NCBI RefSeq assembly: GCF_900099705.1
Contig: NZ_LT629695.1
Location: 372,001-436,000, forward strand
DNA from: Agrococcus jejuensis
GTDB lineage: Bacteria; Actinomycetota; Actinomycetes; Actinomycetales; Microbacteriaceae
DNA length: 64,000 bases
Direction: 5' to 3'
Positions 1 to 8,211 of this stretch are shown here, one piece after another. Position numbers and translations under genes: made by a program. The notes beneath the pieces are model-generated. The model saw nothing but the letters and a program-made list of their open reading frames with translations. It searched no databases and was not told where the DNA came from. Position 1 is the stretch's first letter; each line of letters begins with the position of its first letter.

Positions 1-656
1 GCTACGACGTCATCACGGCGGGCGACGGCGCCGATGCCGTGCGCGTCGCGATCGACGAGCACCCCGACCTCGTGATGCTCGACCTCGGCATGCCGCGGCT
101 CGACGGCGTCGAGGTGATCGAGGCGATCCGCGGCTGGTCGGCGACGCCGATCCTCGTCGTCTCGGGCCGCACGGGTGCCGCCGACAAGGTCGAGGCGCTC
201 GACGCGGGCGCCGACGACTACGTGACGAAGCCGTTCCAGATCGACGAGCTGCTCGCCCGCATCCGCGCCCTCACGCGCCGCATCCCGGCGCAGGAGGCCG
301 ACCCCGTCGTGCAGTTCGCCGACGTGCGCGTCGACCTCGCGGCGCGCACGGTCGTGAAGGCGGGCGCGCCCGTGCGCCTCACGCCGACCGAGTGGCAGAT
401 GCTCGGCATGCTGCTGCGCAGCCCCTCGCGGCTCGTCACGCGGCAGGCGCTGCTGCAGGAGGTGTGGGGCACGCATCACGTGCGCGACACCGGCTACCTG
501 CGCCTGTACGTGTCGCAGCTGCGCAAGAAGCTCGAGCCCGAGCCCGCGCATCCCCGCCATCTGCTCACGGAGGCGGGCATGGGCTACCGATTCGAGCCCG
601 GCGCGCCGACGACGGTGGACGCGGCGGGCGAGGATGCGGGAGCCTCGGGAGGGTGA
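1..656 (+). CDS. kdpE: Response regulator, OmpR/PhoB class, KdpE-like (5' end outside window)
   Basis: The gene enters from the left edge; the first whole codon is at base 3. The visible protein holds most of a receiver domain: phospho-acceptor Asp in VMLDLGMP at fragment residue 27, and the conserved Lys in VTKPFQ. A winged-helix DNA-binding domain follows with [17 protein letters not shown] and [16 protein letters not shown]. The G-x-x-H-x-x-x-T-x-YLR pattern of the last part is characteristic of KdpE, which in the known family is phosphorylated by the sensor kinase KdpD and activates the high-affinity potassium pump kdpFABC. The partner kinase would lie just left of the window. Its stop overlaps the GTG of the next gene by 4 bases, so the two are probably translated together. 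The KdpE call rests on motif similarity only; another OmpR-type regulator is possible. Confidence 0.78.
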   Translation, partial: YDVITAGDGADAVRVAIDEHPDLVMLDLGMPRLDGVEVIEAIRGWSATPILVVSGRTGAADKVEALDAGADDYVTKPFQIDELLARIRALTRRIPAQEADPVVQFADVRVDLAARTVVKAGAPVRLTPTEWQMLGMLLRSPSRLVTRQALLQEVWGTHHVRDTGYLRLYVSQLRKKLEPEPAHPRHLLTEAGMGYRFEPGAPTTVDAAGEDAGASGG

Positions 657-1534
657 GCCGCACGATCCTCGTCACGGGTGCCTCCGACGGCATCGGCGCC
701 GTCGCGGCGCGCCGCCTCGCAGAGCGCGGCCACCGCGTGCTGGTGACGGGCCGCGACCGGGCCCGCACCGAGGCCGTGGCAGCCGCGGTCGGCGGCACGG
801 GCTTCGTCGCCGATCTCTCCCGGCTCGACGACGTGCGCGCCCTGGCGGCCGACGTGCTCGCCGCGACGGACGGCCGCCTCGACGTGCTCGTGAGCAACGC
901 GGGCGGCATCCTCGGCCTGCGGCGCCTCACGGTCGACGGCAACGAGGCGACGATGCAGGTCAACCACCTCGCACCCTTCCTGCTCACGCACCTGCTCGCC
1001 GACGCGCTGCGCGCCGGTGCGGGCATCGTCGTGCAGACCGCGAGCGAGGCGCATCGGTGGGGTCGCATCCCGATCCGCGCGACGGGCGCCGACCTCACGC
1101 TGCGCCGCGGCTACTCCCCCGGGCGCGCATACGGCACCGCGAAGCTCGCGAACGTGCTCTTCGTGCGCGGCGTCGCCGCGCACCTCGACGACCTGCACGC
1201 CGTCGCGCTGCATCCGGGCGTCGTCGCCACGTCGTTCGGCACCGGCTCCACGAGTCCCCTGCGCCTCGTGTACCGAGGACTCGCCCGACGGCTGCTCACG
1301 TCCGACGAGCACGCGGGCGAGACGCTGGCGATGCTGGCCGCCGGCACGCCCGGCGCCGAGTGGGCGCCCATGACGACGTGGACGAGCGGCGGCTACTACG
1401 ACCAGCGGCGCGTCGGCCGCGCCTCGCGGGCCACCCACGATCCTGCGCTCGTCGACGCCGTCTGGCGGGCGAGCGCGGCCGCCACGGGACTTCCGATCCA
1501 CGACTTGGAGGCGAACCGAGCCAAGAACCCCTAG
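653..1534 (+). CDS. Short-chain dehydrogenase/reductase (SDR)
   Basis: A 293-residue SDR enzyme starting at GTG 653, which overlaps the regulator stop (GTGA). The N-terminus has the nucleotide-binding TGASDGIG motif near residue 8, NAG near residue 85, a catalytic Ser in QTASEAHRW and the catalytic Tyr/Lys pair in [10 protein letters not shown]. The C-terminal part resembles the retinol-dehydrogenase/WW-oxidoreductase type of SDR, with a HPGVVATSF segment. It should be a cytosolic NAD(P)-dependent oxidoreductase acting on an alcohol or carbonyl; the substrate cannot be read from sequence. The reading frame continues open upstream through the previous gene, but that part lacks SDR features, so the GTG at the overlap is the best start. 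Confidence 0.85.
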   Translation: MSRTILVTGASDGIGAVAARRLAERGHRVLVTGRDRARTEAVAAAVGGTGFVADLSRLDDVRALAADVLAATDGRLDVLVSNAGGILGLRRLTVDGNEATMQVNHLAPFLLTHLLADALRAGAGIVVQTASEAHRWGRIPIRATGADLTLRRGYSPGRAYGTAKLANVLFVRGVAAHLDDLHAVALHPGVVATSFGTGSTSPLRLVYRGLARRLLTSDEHAGETLAMLAAGTPGAEWAPMTTWTSGGYYDQRRVGRASRATHDPALVDAVWRASAAATGLPIHDLEANRAKNP

Positions 1535-1788
1535 CATGGAGTCACGGACCCGCACTCCTGGGGTCCGCTTCGAGGGTCATCCGTCGGGTTCGCGCCGGCG
1601 GCATCGATGGCTGTTCGCTGCAAACTCGCGACACGCTTCCCCTCCTCCCATCTGCGCGAGGCGCCTTCCGGCACCCTCGCCCCCAAGCTGCGGCCCGTGC
1701 ACCTGCACCGGGTCGCGATCCGCATCGATTCACCTCGCTGCGCACACCCGGGTCGACGAACGTCGGCCCCGAACGAAGGAAACGACGC
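1535..1788 (+). promoter_or_regulatory. Non-coding leader/promoter region of the cold-shock gene
   Basis: About 250 bases between the SDR stop and the cspA start carry no credible gene. Cold-shock genes of this class usually have a long 5' untranslated leader, and the spacing fits. A clear ribosome binding site (GAAGGA, about 1776-1781) lies just before the ATG. No promoter boxes can be assigned with confidence. Confidence 0.35.
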
Positions 1789-1992
1789 ATGGCCAAGGGC
1801 ACCGTCAAGTGGTTCAGCTCCGAGAAGGGCTTCGGCTTCATCGCTCCCGAGGACGGCTCCGCCGACCTCTTCGCGCACTTCTCGGCCATCGAGGGTTCGG
1901 GTCGCCGTGACCTGTTCGACGGCCAGGCTGTGGAGTTCGACGTCGAGCAGGGCCAGCGCGGCCCGCAGGCGACGAACATCCGCGCCCTCTGA
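1789..1992 (+). CDS. cspA: Cold-shock protein, CspA family
   Basis: A 67-residue protein, the normal length for the family, consisting of one cold-shock (OB-fold) domain. RNP1 is seen as KGFGFI and RNP2 as DLFAHF, with the N-terminus MAKGTVKWF typical of actinobacterial CspA. These proteins bind single-stranded RNA and DNA and act as RNA chaperones in the cytoplasm. The ATG at 1789 has GAAGGA eight bases upstream. The gene is monocistronic: a long non-coding leader lies ahead of it and a perfect 15-bp hairpin follows 18 bases after the stop. Confidence 0.96.
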   Translation: MAKGTVKWFSSEKGFGFIAPEDGSADLFAHFSAIEGSGRRDLFDGQAVEFDVEQGQRGPQATNIRAL

Positions 1993-2010
1993 GCTGACGC
2001 TCTAGAACCC

Positions 2011-2044
2011 GAAGGGCCCGCATCCTCACGGATGCGGGCCCTTC
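2011..2044 (+). terminator. Hairpin terminator after cspA
   Basis: A perfect 15-bp stem (2011-2025 pairing with 2030-2044) with a 4-base TCAC loop, followed by TCGTCGTT. It starts 18 bases past the cspA stop and should end that transcript. Because it is symmetrical it may also stop transcription coming from the right. Confidence 0.85.
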
Positions 2045-2085
2045 GTCGTTCGTGCGCGCTTCACGTGCGCAGGGGCGAGCGCGTT

Positions 2086-2304
2086 GCAATGGCGGTCGCG
2101 GGCGACGATCGCGCGACGCTGCGCCTTCGTGAAGAGCCGCTGCCGTCGGCCCATGCGCAGCGGATGCCCCTGCTCGTCCTGCACGATCGTCTGCACGAAC
2201 GCATCGCAGAGGTACCGGGCAGCGATCGACACGGGGACCGTGTCGCCCGTGCGGGACAGCGTCGGGAGGTCGTCGAGGCTGCGAGCCGGTCGCCCGGCGA
2301 GCAC
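2086..2304 (-). pseudogene. Remnant of a DUF222/13E12-type HNH endonuclease
   Basis: On the minus strand about 73 codons read like the stretch just before the HNH core of the 13E12-repeat endonuclease family that is dispersed in actinobacterial genomes: RYLCDAFVQTIV, then GHPLRMGRRQRLFTKAQRRA and IVARDRHC. The family normally continues with the His-Asn-His zinc-binding core and has a large DUF222 domain in front. Both are missing: after the Cys the frame runs into the cspA terminator and stops at 2026, and upstream the similarity fades near 2310. I read it as a decayed 3'-middle fragment of a once mobile or duplicated gene. Confidence 0.7.
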
Positions 2305-2363
2305 GTCGGCGGCGACCGTGACGCTTGACCTCGGTGTCGAAGCACGCCGCGATCGAGGCTCGC

Positions 2364-2460
2364 CGGGGATGGGCGGGCACGAGGTGACGCCCTGAGCGCC
2401 TTCATCCGCACATCGCGCGGCAACAGGCGCTCAGCGTCACTTCGTGCCCGCCCATCCCCG
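2364..2460. repeat. Long near-perfect palindrome, copy 1 of a dispersed element
   Basis: The left arm at 2364-2400 is the near-exact reverse complement of the right arm at 2426-2460, differing by a 2-base gap and one substitution. A 25-base spacer (2401-2425) lies between. The arms contain GGGCACGAGGTGACGC. A related palindrome with the same arm core and a partly matching spacer occurs at 51593-51665. Both lie just past the stop of a minus-strand gene. This looks like a REP- or MITE-like intergenic palindromic repeat; it could also act as a transcript end. Confidence 0.75.
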
Positions 2461-2473
2461 CCCCGCGCGACCC

Positions 2474-4042
2474 CTACCCCTCCCGCCGCAGCAGCACCAC
2501 CGCGTCGTCGAGCGTCGCCGGCGCGCCGTCGGGCGACGTGACCGCGCGCGTGCGCACCTCCGCGAGCTCGACGCTCCACGCATCCCCCAGCGCGAGCTCC
2601 GCGACGATGTCGTCGGGCTGCGGCAGGTCGTGGTGGCCGTGGTGCATGGATGCGGGCGCCCACGACGGCGCCGCGGCGTGCGCGACGACGAGCACGTGCC
2701 CACCCGGCGCGACGCGTGCCGCGTGCCGCCGCACGATCGTGCCGCGGTCGAGGTGCACGGGCGACTGCAGGAAGCTGGCCGTGACGAGGTCGACGTCGCC
2801 ATCGGCCTCCCACTCGGCGAGGTCGGCGGCGACCGCCGTCACGCGGTCGCCGACCCCGGCGCGCTCGGCCGCCTGCTGCGCTCGGCGCGCGGCGGTCGGT
2901 GCGATGTCGACGCCCGTCGCGTGCCACCCCTGCTGCGCGAGCCACACGAGGTCGCCGCCCTCGCCCGAGCCGAGGTCGAGCGCACGGCCGGGCGTCAGCG
3001 TGGCGACGACGTCGACCATCGACGCGTTCGCGTGCCCCGACCAGTGGCGGCGCTGCGCGTAGCGCTGCTCCCAGTACGCGACGGGCGCCTGCTCGGGCCA
3101 TGCCTCGGCATCCTGCGCCTGCAGCGCCACGGCCTCCTCCGCGTCGGCGGCGACGAGCGCGGCGTTCGCCCCGCCACCTGCCATCGAGCCCGCGCCCATC
3201 GCGAGCGGCACGGTGCCGAACGGCACGACGACGTTGCCGGCGGCGAAGACGCGCGGGTGGCTCGTCGCGCCGCGCGGGTCGACGACGATGAGGTCGCCCA
3301 TCGGGCCGTCCTGCCGCGCGAGGCCCAGCGGCGCGACGACGGCGTCGTGCGGCACGAGCGTGCCCGCCGTGAAGATGGCGTCGACGCGATGCTCGGCGCC
3401 GTCGACCGTGCGCACGTGGTCGATCGCGGTGCCCTCGCCGACGACCTCGGCGACCTCGGCATCCACGATGCGGATGCCGCGGGCACCGATGCGCTCGAGC
3501 GCGTCGGCGGGCAGCTCGCCCATCGCGTGCACGAACGCGACGACGTCGTCGGTCCACTGCCGCAGCAGCTCGATCTGGTGCAGGCTCGCGGGTCCCGTCG
3601 CGACGACGCCGAGCGTGCGGTCGCGCACCTCCCACCCGTCGCAGTACGGGCAGTGCAGCACCGTGACGCCCCAGCGCTCGGCGAGGCCGGGGATGGGCGG
3701 CAGCTCGTCGGTGACGCCGGTCGCGAGCACGGCGGCACGCGCACGGATCGTCGACCCGTCGGCGAGCGTCGCGACGAGGTCGCCGCCGTGCTCGTCGACG
3801 CTGGCGACGTCGGCGGCGCGCACCTCGACGCCGTACGCCTCGACCTCGGCGCGGCCGCGGCGCACGAGCTCGGCGGGGTCGAGGCCGTCGTGACCGAGCA
3901 CGCCGTGCATGTGGGCGGCGAAGCGGTTGCGGGGGCTGCCGGCGTCGAGCACGACCGTGCGCCGACGGGCGCGGCCGAGCATGAGGGCTGCGGAGAGGCC
4001 GGCGGTCCCTCCGCCGATGACGAGAGCGTCGTAGCGTTCCAT
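2474..4042 (-). CDS. Fused NAD(P)/FAD-dependent oxidoreductase and SAM-dependent methyltransferase
   Basis: A 522-residue two-domain protein. Residues 1-310 are a thioredoxin-reductase-like flavoprotein: FAD site GGGTAGLSAAL (10-20), redox-active CPYC at 131-134, and a second FAD-binding stretch ending near VFAAGN (265-270). Residues 320-522 are a class I methyltransferase with motif I DLGSGEGG at 356-363. The fusion is a recognised actinobacterial architecture, but its substrates are unknown to me. The ATG at 4042 is preferred because GGGAGG lies just upstream; in-frame codons further up lack family sequence. It is divergent from an XRE-cupin regulator 77 bases away, and a palindrome in the gap suggests that regulator controls it. 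A role in redox or toxic-compound (for example metalloid) metabolism is only an inference. Confidence 0.88.
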   Translation of the reverse strand: MERYDALVIGGGTAGLSAALMLGRARRRTVVLDAGSPRNRFAAHMHGVLGHDGLDPAELVRRGRAEVEAYGVEVRAADVASVDEHGGDLVATLADGSTIRARAAVLATGVTDELPPIPGLAERWGVTVLHCPYCDGWEVRDRTLGVVATGPASLHQIELLRQWTDDVVAFVHAMGELPADALERIGARGIRIVDAEVAEVVGEGTAIDHVRTVDGAEHRVDAIFTAGTLVPHDAVVAPLGLARQDGPMGDLIVVDPRGATSHPRVFAAGNVVVPFGTVPLAMGAGSMAGGGANAALVAADAEEAVALQAQDAEAWPEQAPVAYWEQRYAQRRHWSGHANASMVDVVATLTPGRALDLGSGEGGDLVWLAQQGWHATGVDIAPTAARRAQQAAERAGVGDRVTAVAADLAEWEADGDVDLVTASFLQSPVHLDRGTIVRRHAARVAPGGHVLVVAHAAAPSWAPASMHHGHHDLPQPDDIVAELALGDAWSVELAEVRTRAVTSPDGAPATLDDAVVLLRREG

Positions 4043-4075
4043 GCCTCCCACTCTCGATCGTGGCATGAGATGATG

Positions 4076-4104
4076 GCAAGCGCGCTTGCAGAATCGGCAA
4101 GCGC
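4076..4104. promoter_or_regulatory. Palindromic operator between the oxidoreductase and its regulator
   Basis: A perfect 14-bp palindrome GCAAGCGCGCTTGC at 4076-4089 is followed after a 7-base gap by a half copy GCAAGCGC at 4097-4104. It lies in the 77-bp gap between two divergent genes, one of which encodes a helix-turn-helix protein. It is the obvious candidate binding site for that protein. Confidence 0.6.
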
Positions 4105-4119
4105 AGGATCGGAGGACTC

Positions 4120-4683
4120 GTGGATGCGCTCGACCAGGTCGGCCCGCGGCTGCGCGCCGCACGCCAGGCCCGCGGCTGGACGCTCGACGACCTCGCGGGC
4201 CGCGCCCGCATGTCGGCGTCGACGCTCTCGCGCCTCGAGTCCGGCAAGCGCCAGGCGTCGCTCGAGCTGCTGCTGCCCCTCACGACCGAGCTCGGCATCC
4301 GCATCGACGACCTCGTGACGCGCGAGCAGCCCGATCCGCGCGTCAAGCGCCCGATCGTCCGCCGCGACGGCATGGTGCTCGCGCCCCTGTCGCGCGAGCG
4401 GTCGAAGGTGCAGGCGCTCAAGGTCACGTACACGCCCGAGCACGAGTGCGGCGAGCCCCGCGTGCACGAGGGCTACGAGTGGCTGTACGTGCTGTCGGGG
4501 CGGCTGCGGCTCGTGCTCGGCGACCGCGAGCTCACGCTCACGCGCGGCGAGGCGGCCGAGTTCGACACGTCGGTGCCGCACTCGATGACCGCCGTCGGCG
4601 GCAGGCCGTGCGAGGTGCTGAGCATCTTCGACGAGACGGGCGCGCGTATGCAGACGCACACGGCGGAGGCGTCGGCCGACTGA
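4120..4683 (+). CDS. XRE-family regulator with cupin domain
   Basis: A 187-residue protein with an N-terminal XRE helix-turn-helix (about residues 8-62, including MSASTLSRLESGKRQAS) and a C-terminal cupin domain (about 100-175) with the HEGYEWLYVLSG motif. Members of this class are one-component regulators that sense a small ligand through the cupin barrel. The GTG at 4120 is supported by GGAGGA at 4111-4116. It is divergent from the oxidoreductase/methyltransferase gene and the short gap holds a palindrome matching its helix-turn-helix, so it probably regulates that gene and itself. Confidence 0.9.
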   Translation: MDALDQVGPRLRAARQARGWTLDDLAGRARMSASTLSRLESGKRQASLELLLPLTTELGIRIDDLVTREQPDPRVKRPIVRRDGMVLAPLSRERSKVQALKVTYTPEHECGEPRVHEGYEWLYVLSGRLRLVLGDRELTLTRGEAAEFDTSVPHSMTAVGGRPCEVLSIFDETGARMQTHTAEASAD

Positions 4684-4767
4684 CGCTCGTGCGTGGGCGA
4701 GTTCATCGGCTCGTCATGTCGGATGCGTAGGTTCGGGGTACCCCCTTCCACCTCGAGAGGATCCTCC

Positions 4768-6801
4768 ATGCCCGCTCGCAGACGCGTCGCCGCCACCGCG
4801 GCGCTCGCCACCGCAGCCCTCCTCGCCGCTCCCGCGGCGGCCGTCGCAGCCCCGCCGCCCGGCGGCGTCACGCTCACGCTCATGGCGACGACCGACATCC
4901 ACGGCCACCTGCAGGACTGGGACTACTTCCAGAACGCGGCCTACCCCACCGAGGACGCGCTCGGCGTGGCCCGCATCGGCACGGCGATCGACGAGGTGCG
5001 CGCCGAGCAGGGCGAGGAGTCCGTCGTCGTGCTCGACAACGGCGACGCCATCCAGGGCACGCCGCTCACCTACCTCTACGGCTACGGCGACGAGCGCGAC
5101 GCCGTGCTCGCCGACGAGGTCGACCACCCGATGGCGCAGGCCTTCGACGCCATCGGGCTCGACGCCGGCACCGTGGGCAACCACGAGTTCAACTACGGTC
5201 TCGACCTGCTCGAGGCGTACGAGGACGACCTCACCGCTCCCCTCCTCGGCGCGAACGTCGTCGACGTCGCGTCGGGCCAGCCTGCGCTCGATCCGTACAC
5301 GGTCATCGAGCGCGTGATCGACGGGCAGACGGTGCGCGTGGGCGTGCTGGGCCTCGTGACCCCCGGCGTGCGCGTGTGGGACCGCCAGCACGTCGAGGGC
5401 GTGCTCGAGTTCCAGGACATGGTGACGGCCGCCCAGGAGTGGGTGCCGCAGGTCGCCGCCGAGTCCGACGTCGTCGTCGTGCTCGCGCACACGGGCCAGG
5501 GCACCGTCGAGGATGCCGCGTACGACCCGAGCACGCTGCCCGAGGACGTCGCGGGCAACATCGCCCGCATGGTGCCGGGCATCGACGTGCTCGTCGCCGG
5601 CCACAGCCACCAGGACCTGCCCGAGACCGTCGTGACGAACGCGGCAGGCGAGCAGGTGCTCATCACGCAGCCCGCGTACTGGGGCACGTCGGCGAGCGAG
5701 GTCACGCTCGAGCTCGCGCCGACGGCCGAGGGCTTCGAGGTCTCGTGGGACGAGGGCTTCGCGCCCGTCGTGACGCCGCACTACGGCCGCGACATCCCCG
5801 TGGAGTCGCAGACGGTGCTCGACGCGATCGGCGACGAGCACCAGGCGGCCGTCGACTACGTGAACACACCCGTCGCCGAGTCGGTCGAGGAGCTGCCGGC
5901 GGCGACGTCGCGCTACGAGGACACCGCGATCATCGACTTCATCAACCAGATCCAGCTCGACACGGTGGATGCGGCGCTCGACGGCACCGAGTGGGCCGAC
6001 ACGACGGTCATCTCGCAGGCGTCGCCGTTCTCGCGCACCGCCCGGTTCCCGCAGGGCCAGGTGACGATCCGCGACATCGCCGGGCTCTACATCTACGAGA
6101 ACACGCTCACGGGCGTCGAGCTCACGGGCGCGCAGCTGCGCGACTACCTCGAGTACTCGGCGCGCTACTTCGTGCAGACCGAGGTGGGCGCGACGTTCGA
6201 CCCGGCGACGGGCACGAATGCCGCCTACCCCGACCGCCCGGAGGGCGTGCCGGACTACAACTACGACGTCATCTCGGGCCTCGACTACGTCATCGACGTG
6301 TCGCAGCCCGTCGGCTCGCGCATCGTCGGCCTCGCGCACCCCGACGGCACGCCGATCGCGGACGACGAGACGTTCGTCATGGCGGTGAACAACTACCGCC
6401 AGTCGGGCGGCGGCGCGTTCCCGCACGTCGCGGCGGCACCCGTCGTCTACGACGACCGCCTCGAGATCCGCCAGCTGCTCATCGACCGGGCCAGCGCCGC
6501 CGGCACGATCGACCCGGCCGACTTCTTCGTCGAGAACTGGTCGCTGACGACGGATGCGCAGGTCGAGCCGACGGACCCGCCGGTCGACCCCGAGCCGACG
6601 ACGCCGGCGCCGAGCGACCCGGCACCCACGTCGCCCGCGCCCACGGACGGCGTCGGCGACGACGTCGCGCCCGGCGCAGGCAGCCAGGGCTCGCTGCCGC
6701 AGACGGGCGCCGAGGGGCCGACGGCGGCGCTGATCGCGGTCGCGCTCGCGCTGCTCGTCGGCGGCGCGCTGCTCGCGCGCCGTCGCGTGCTGCGCGGCTG
6801 A
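4768..6801 (+). CDS. Cell-wall-anchored 5'-nucleotidase / 2',3'-cyclic-nucleotide phosphodiesterase family protein (LPXTG)
   Basis: A 677-residue secreted protein. The signal peptide covers about residues 1-28. A metallophosphatase domain follows with DIHGH, the GDAIQGTP motif, GNHEFNYG, AHTGQG and GHSHQD, all metal-site motifs of the 5'-nucleotidase family. A 5'-nucleotidase C-terminal domain comes next (about 340-560, with ASPFSRTARF), then a Pro/Thr-rich linker, a sortase signal LPQTG, a hydrophobic helix and an RRR tail. It should hydrolyse nucleotides or cyclic nucleotides outside the cell for phosphate and nucleoside recovery, bound to peptidoglycan by a class of sortase not in this window. 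The ATG at 4768 follows GAGAGGA and starts the signal peptide directly. Confidence 0.93.
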   Translation: MPARRRVAATAALATAALLAAPAAAVAAPPPGGVTLTLMATTDIHGHLQDWDYFQNAAYPTEDALGVARIGTAIDEVRAEQGEESVVVLDNGDAIQGTPLTYLYGYGDERDAVLADEVDHPMAQAFDAIGLDAGTVGNHEFNYGLDLLEAYEDDLTAPLLGANVVDVASGQPALDPYTVIERVIDGQTVRVGVLGLVTPGVRVWDRQHVEGVLEFQDMVTAAQEWVPQVAAESDVVVVLAHTGQGTVEDAAYDPSTLPEDVAGNIARMVPGIDVLVAGHSHQDLPETVVTNAAGEQVLITQPAYWGTSASEVTLELAPTAEGFEVSWDEGFAPVVTPHYGRDIPVESQTVLDAIGDEHQAAVDYVNTPVAESVEELPAATSRYEDTAIIDFINQIQLDTVDAALDGTEWADTTVISQASPFSRTARFPQGQVTIRDIAGLYIYENTLTGVELTGAQLRDYLEYSARYFVQTEVGATFDPATGTNAAYPDRPEGVPDYNYDVISGLDYVIDVSQPVGSRIVGLAHPDGTPIADDETFVMAVNNYRQSGGGAFPHVAAAPVVYDDRLEIRQLLIDRASAAGTIDPADFFVENWSLTTDAQVEPTDPPVDPEPTTPAPSDPAPTSPAPTDGVGDDVAPGAGSQGSLPQTGAEGPTAALIAVALALLVGGALLARRRVLRG

Positions 6802-6849
6802 CGCACGGTCGCGGCGCACTAGCCTGGCGCTCATGCCAGCTGGTGCGCC

Positions 6850-8211
6850 GTGACCGTCGAGCAGGCGTACGCGTACGCGGCGCCCTCGGTGCTCGACCGC
6901 GTCGACGACGGTGCTCGCCTCGCGCTCGCGACGAGCGGCGGGGCGACGATCGACGGTGCGTCGGCGCATCCCCAGTGCCTGCGCGCCGTCGCAGGGCATC
7001 CCGACGTCGTCGCCGCCGGCCTGCTCGTCGTGGCGCGCGTCGCTCGCACGCGGTACCACGTGCCGCCCGGCACGCTCGCGCGCATCCTGCGCGAGGCCGA
7101 TCCGGTCGTGACGGTGGCGGCCGACGTCGTGCGCTTCGAGTCGTTCAGCGCCTGCGGCAGCGTCGCCGCACGCCTCGACGTCGACGTGGACGCGCTCGAC
7201 GTCGAGCACCTCGTGCCCGGTGCGACGAACGTCGACGTCAACCCACCCCTGCGCACCGCGCTCGCGGGCGTGCGGGCCGACGAGCCGCTGCGGATCGAGG
7301 TCGGCGACGACGGCGTGCGCGTGCGGACGCGCGACGACGACGTCGTCGAGGAGCGCGTGCCGCTGCCCGATCGCTGGCTGCGCGGCTTCGGCGAGGCGCA
7401 GGCCGCGAGCAGCGCCATGCGCCCGACCCTGCGGCTCGACGCCCCCGCAGCGCGCCGGTTCGTGCGCGGGCTGCCGAAGGGCGAGCGCGCCGTGACCTGG
7501 GCGACCGCGACCCCGCGCGGCGTGCGCCTCGCGACGGTGCCGACCGCCGGCGCGACGTGCCTCGCCGGGCCCGAGCGCCTGCGCACGCTCGAGCCGCTGC
7601 TGGGCGCCGCCCTCGCGCTCGAGGCGCACGGCGCCCCCGTCGACGCGACCTCTGGCCCGCAGGCGAGCGCGTGGGTGCTGTCGCTGCCGGGCGCGCGCCT
7701 CACGCTGACGCTCAGCGCCGAGCAGCACCGCGGCTTCTCGGGCGAGGGCAGCCTGCTGCACGCCGTCGCCGGCGCGACGGCCGACGACGACGCCGACCTC
7801 GTCGCCGCCCTGCTCGCGTACGACGCGACGATCGACGTCGCCCGCCTCGCCGCCGATGCCGCTCTCCCCCGTGACCGCGTCGACGCGGCGCTGGCGGTGC
7901 TCGCGTCGTCGGGCGTCGTCGGGTTCGACGTCCACCGCAGCGCCTACTTCCACCGCCCGCTGCCGCTCGTGCCCGACGTGCTCGCCGCCATGCATCCGCG
8001 ACTCGTCGCCGCCCGGGCGCTCGTCGCCGACGGCGGCGTGGCGGTCGGCGACGACGGCGTCGTGCGCGTGACGTCGGGCGGGCAGCCGTACCAGGTGCGA
8101 CTCGGCACCCCCGACCGGTGCACGTGCCCGTGGTTCGCACGGCATCGTAATGCGCGCGGGCCGTGCAAGCACGTGCTCGCCGTACGGATGGTCGTCGAGG
8201 CGCGACCGTGA
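6850..8211 (+). CDS. SWIM zinc-finger protein
   Basis: A 453-residue protein whose only recognisable domain is a SWIM-type zinc finger at the C-terminus: CTCPWF, a spacer, then GPCKHVL (the CxCx(n)CxH pattern). The rest is acidic, Ala/Asp-rich and unlike any domain I know. SWIM domains bind DNA or proteins. In many bacteria they are encoded beside MoxR-type ATPases, VWA proteins and large uncharacterised partners; here only a large partner follows. The GTG at 6850 is the first start of the frame. Its stop overlaps the next start by 4 bases (GTGA), so the two proteins are probably made together and may act in one complex. Function unknown. Confidence 0.85.
   Translation: MTVEQAYAYAAPSVLDRVDDGARLALATSGGATIDGASAHPQCLRAVAGHPDVVAAGLLVVARVARTRYHVPPGTLARILREADPVVTVAADVVRFESFSACGSVAARLDVDVDALDVEHLVPGATNVDVNPPLRTALAGVRADEPLRIEVGDDGVRVRTRDDDVVEERVPLPDRWLRGFGEAQAASSAMRPTLRLDAPAARRFVRGLPKGERAVTWATATPRGVRLATVPTAGATCLAGPERLRTLEPLLGAALALEAHGAPVDATSGPQASAWVLSLPGARLTLTLSAEQHRGFSGEGSLLHAVAGATADDDADLVAALLAYDATIDVARLAADAALPRDRVDAALAVLASSGVVGFDVHRSAYFHRPLPLVPDVLAAMHPRLVAARALVADGGVAVGDDGVVRVTSGGQPYQVRLGTPDRCTCPWFARHRNARGPCKHVLAVRMVVEARP

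Noticed and set aside
4714..8172. A 1,152-codon frame antisense to the 5'-nucleotidase and SWIM genes
   Set aside because: Low-complexity Arg/Val/Asp composition and no family motifs, while the plus strand carries two well-supported genes.
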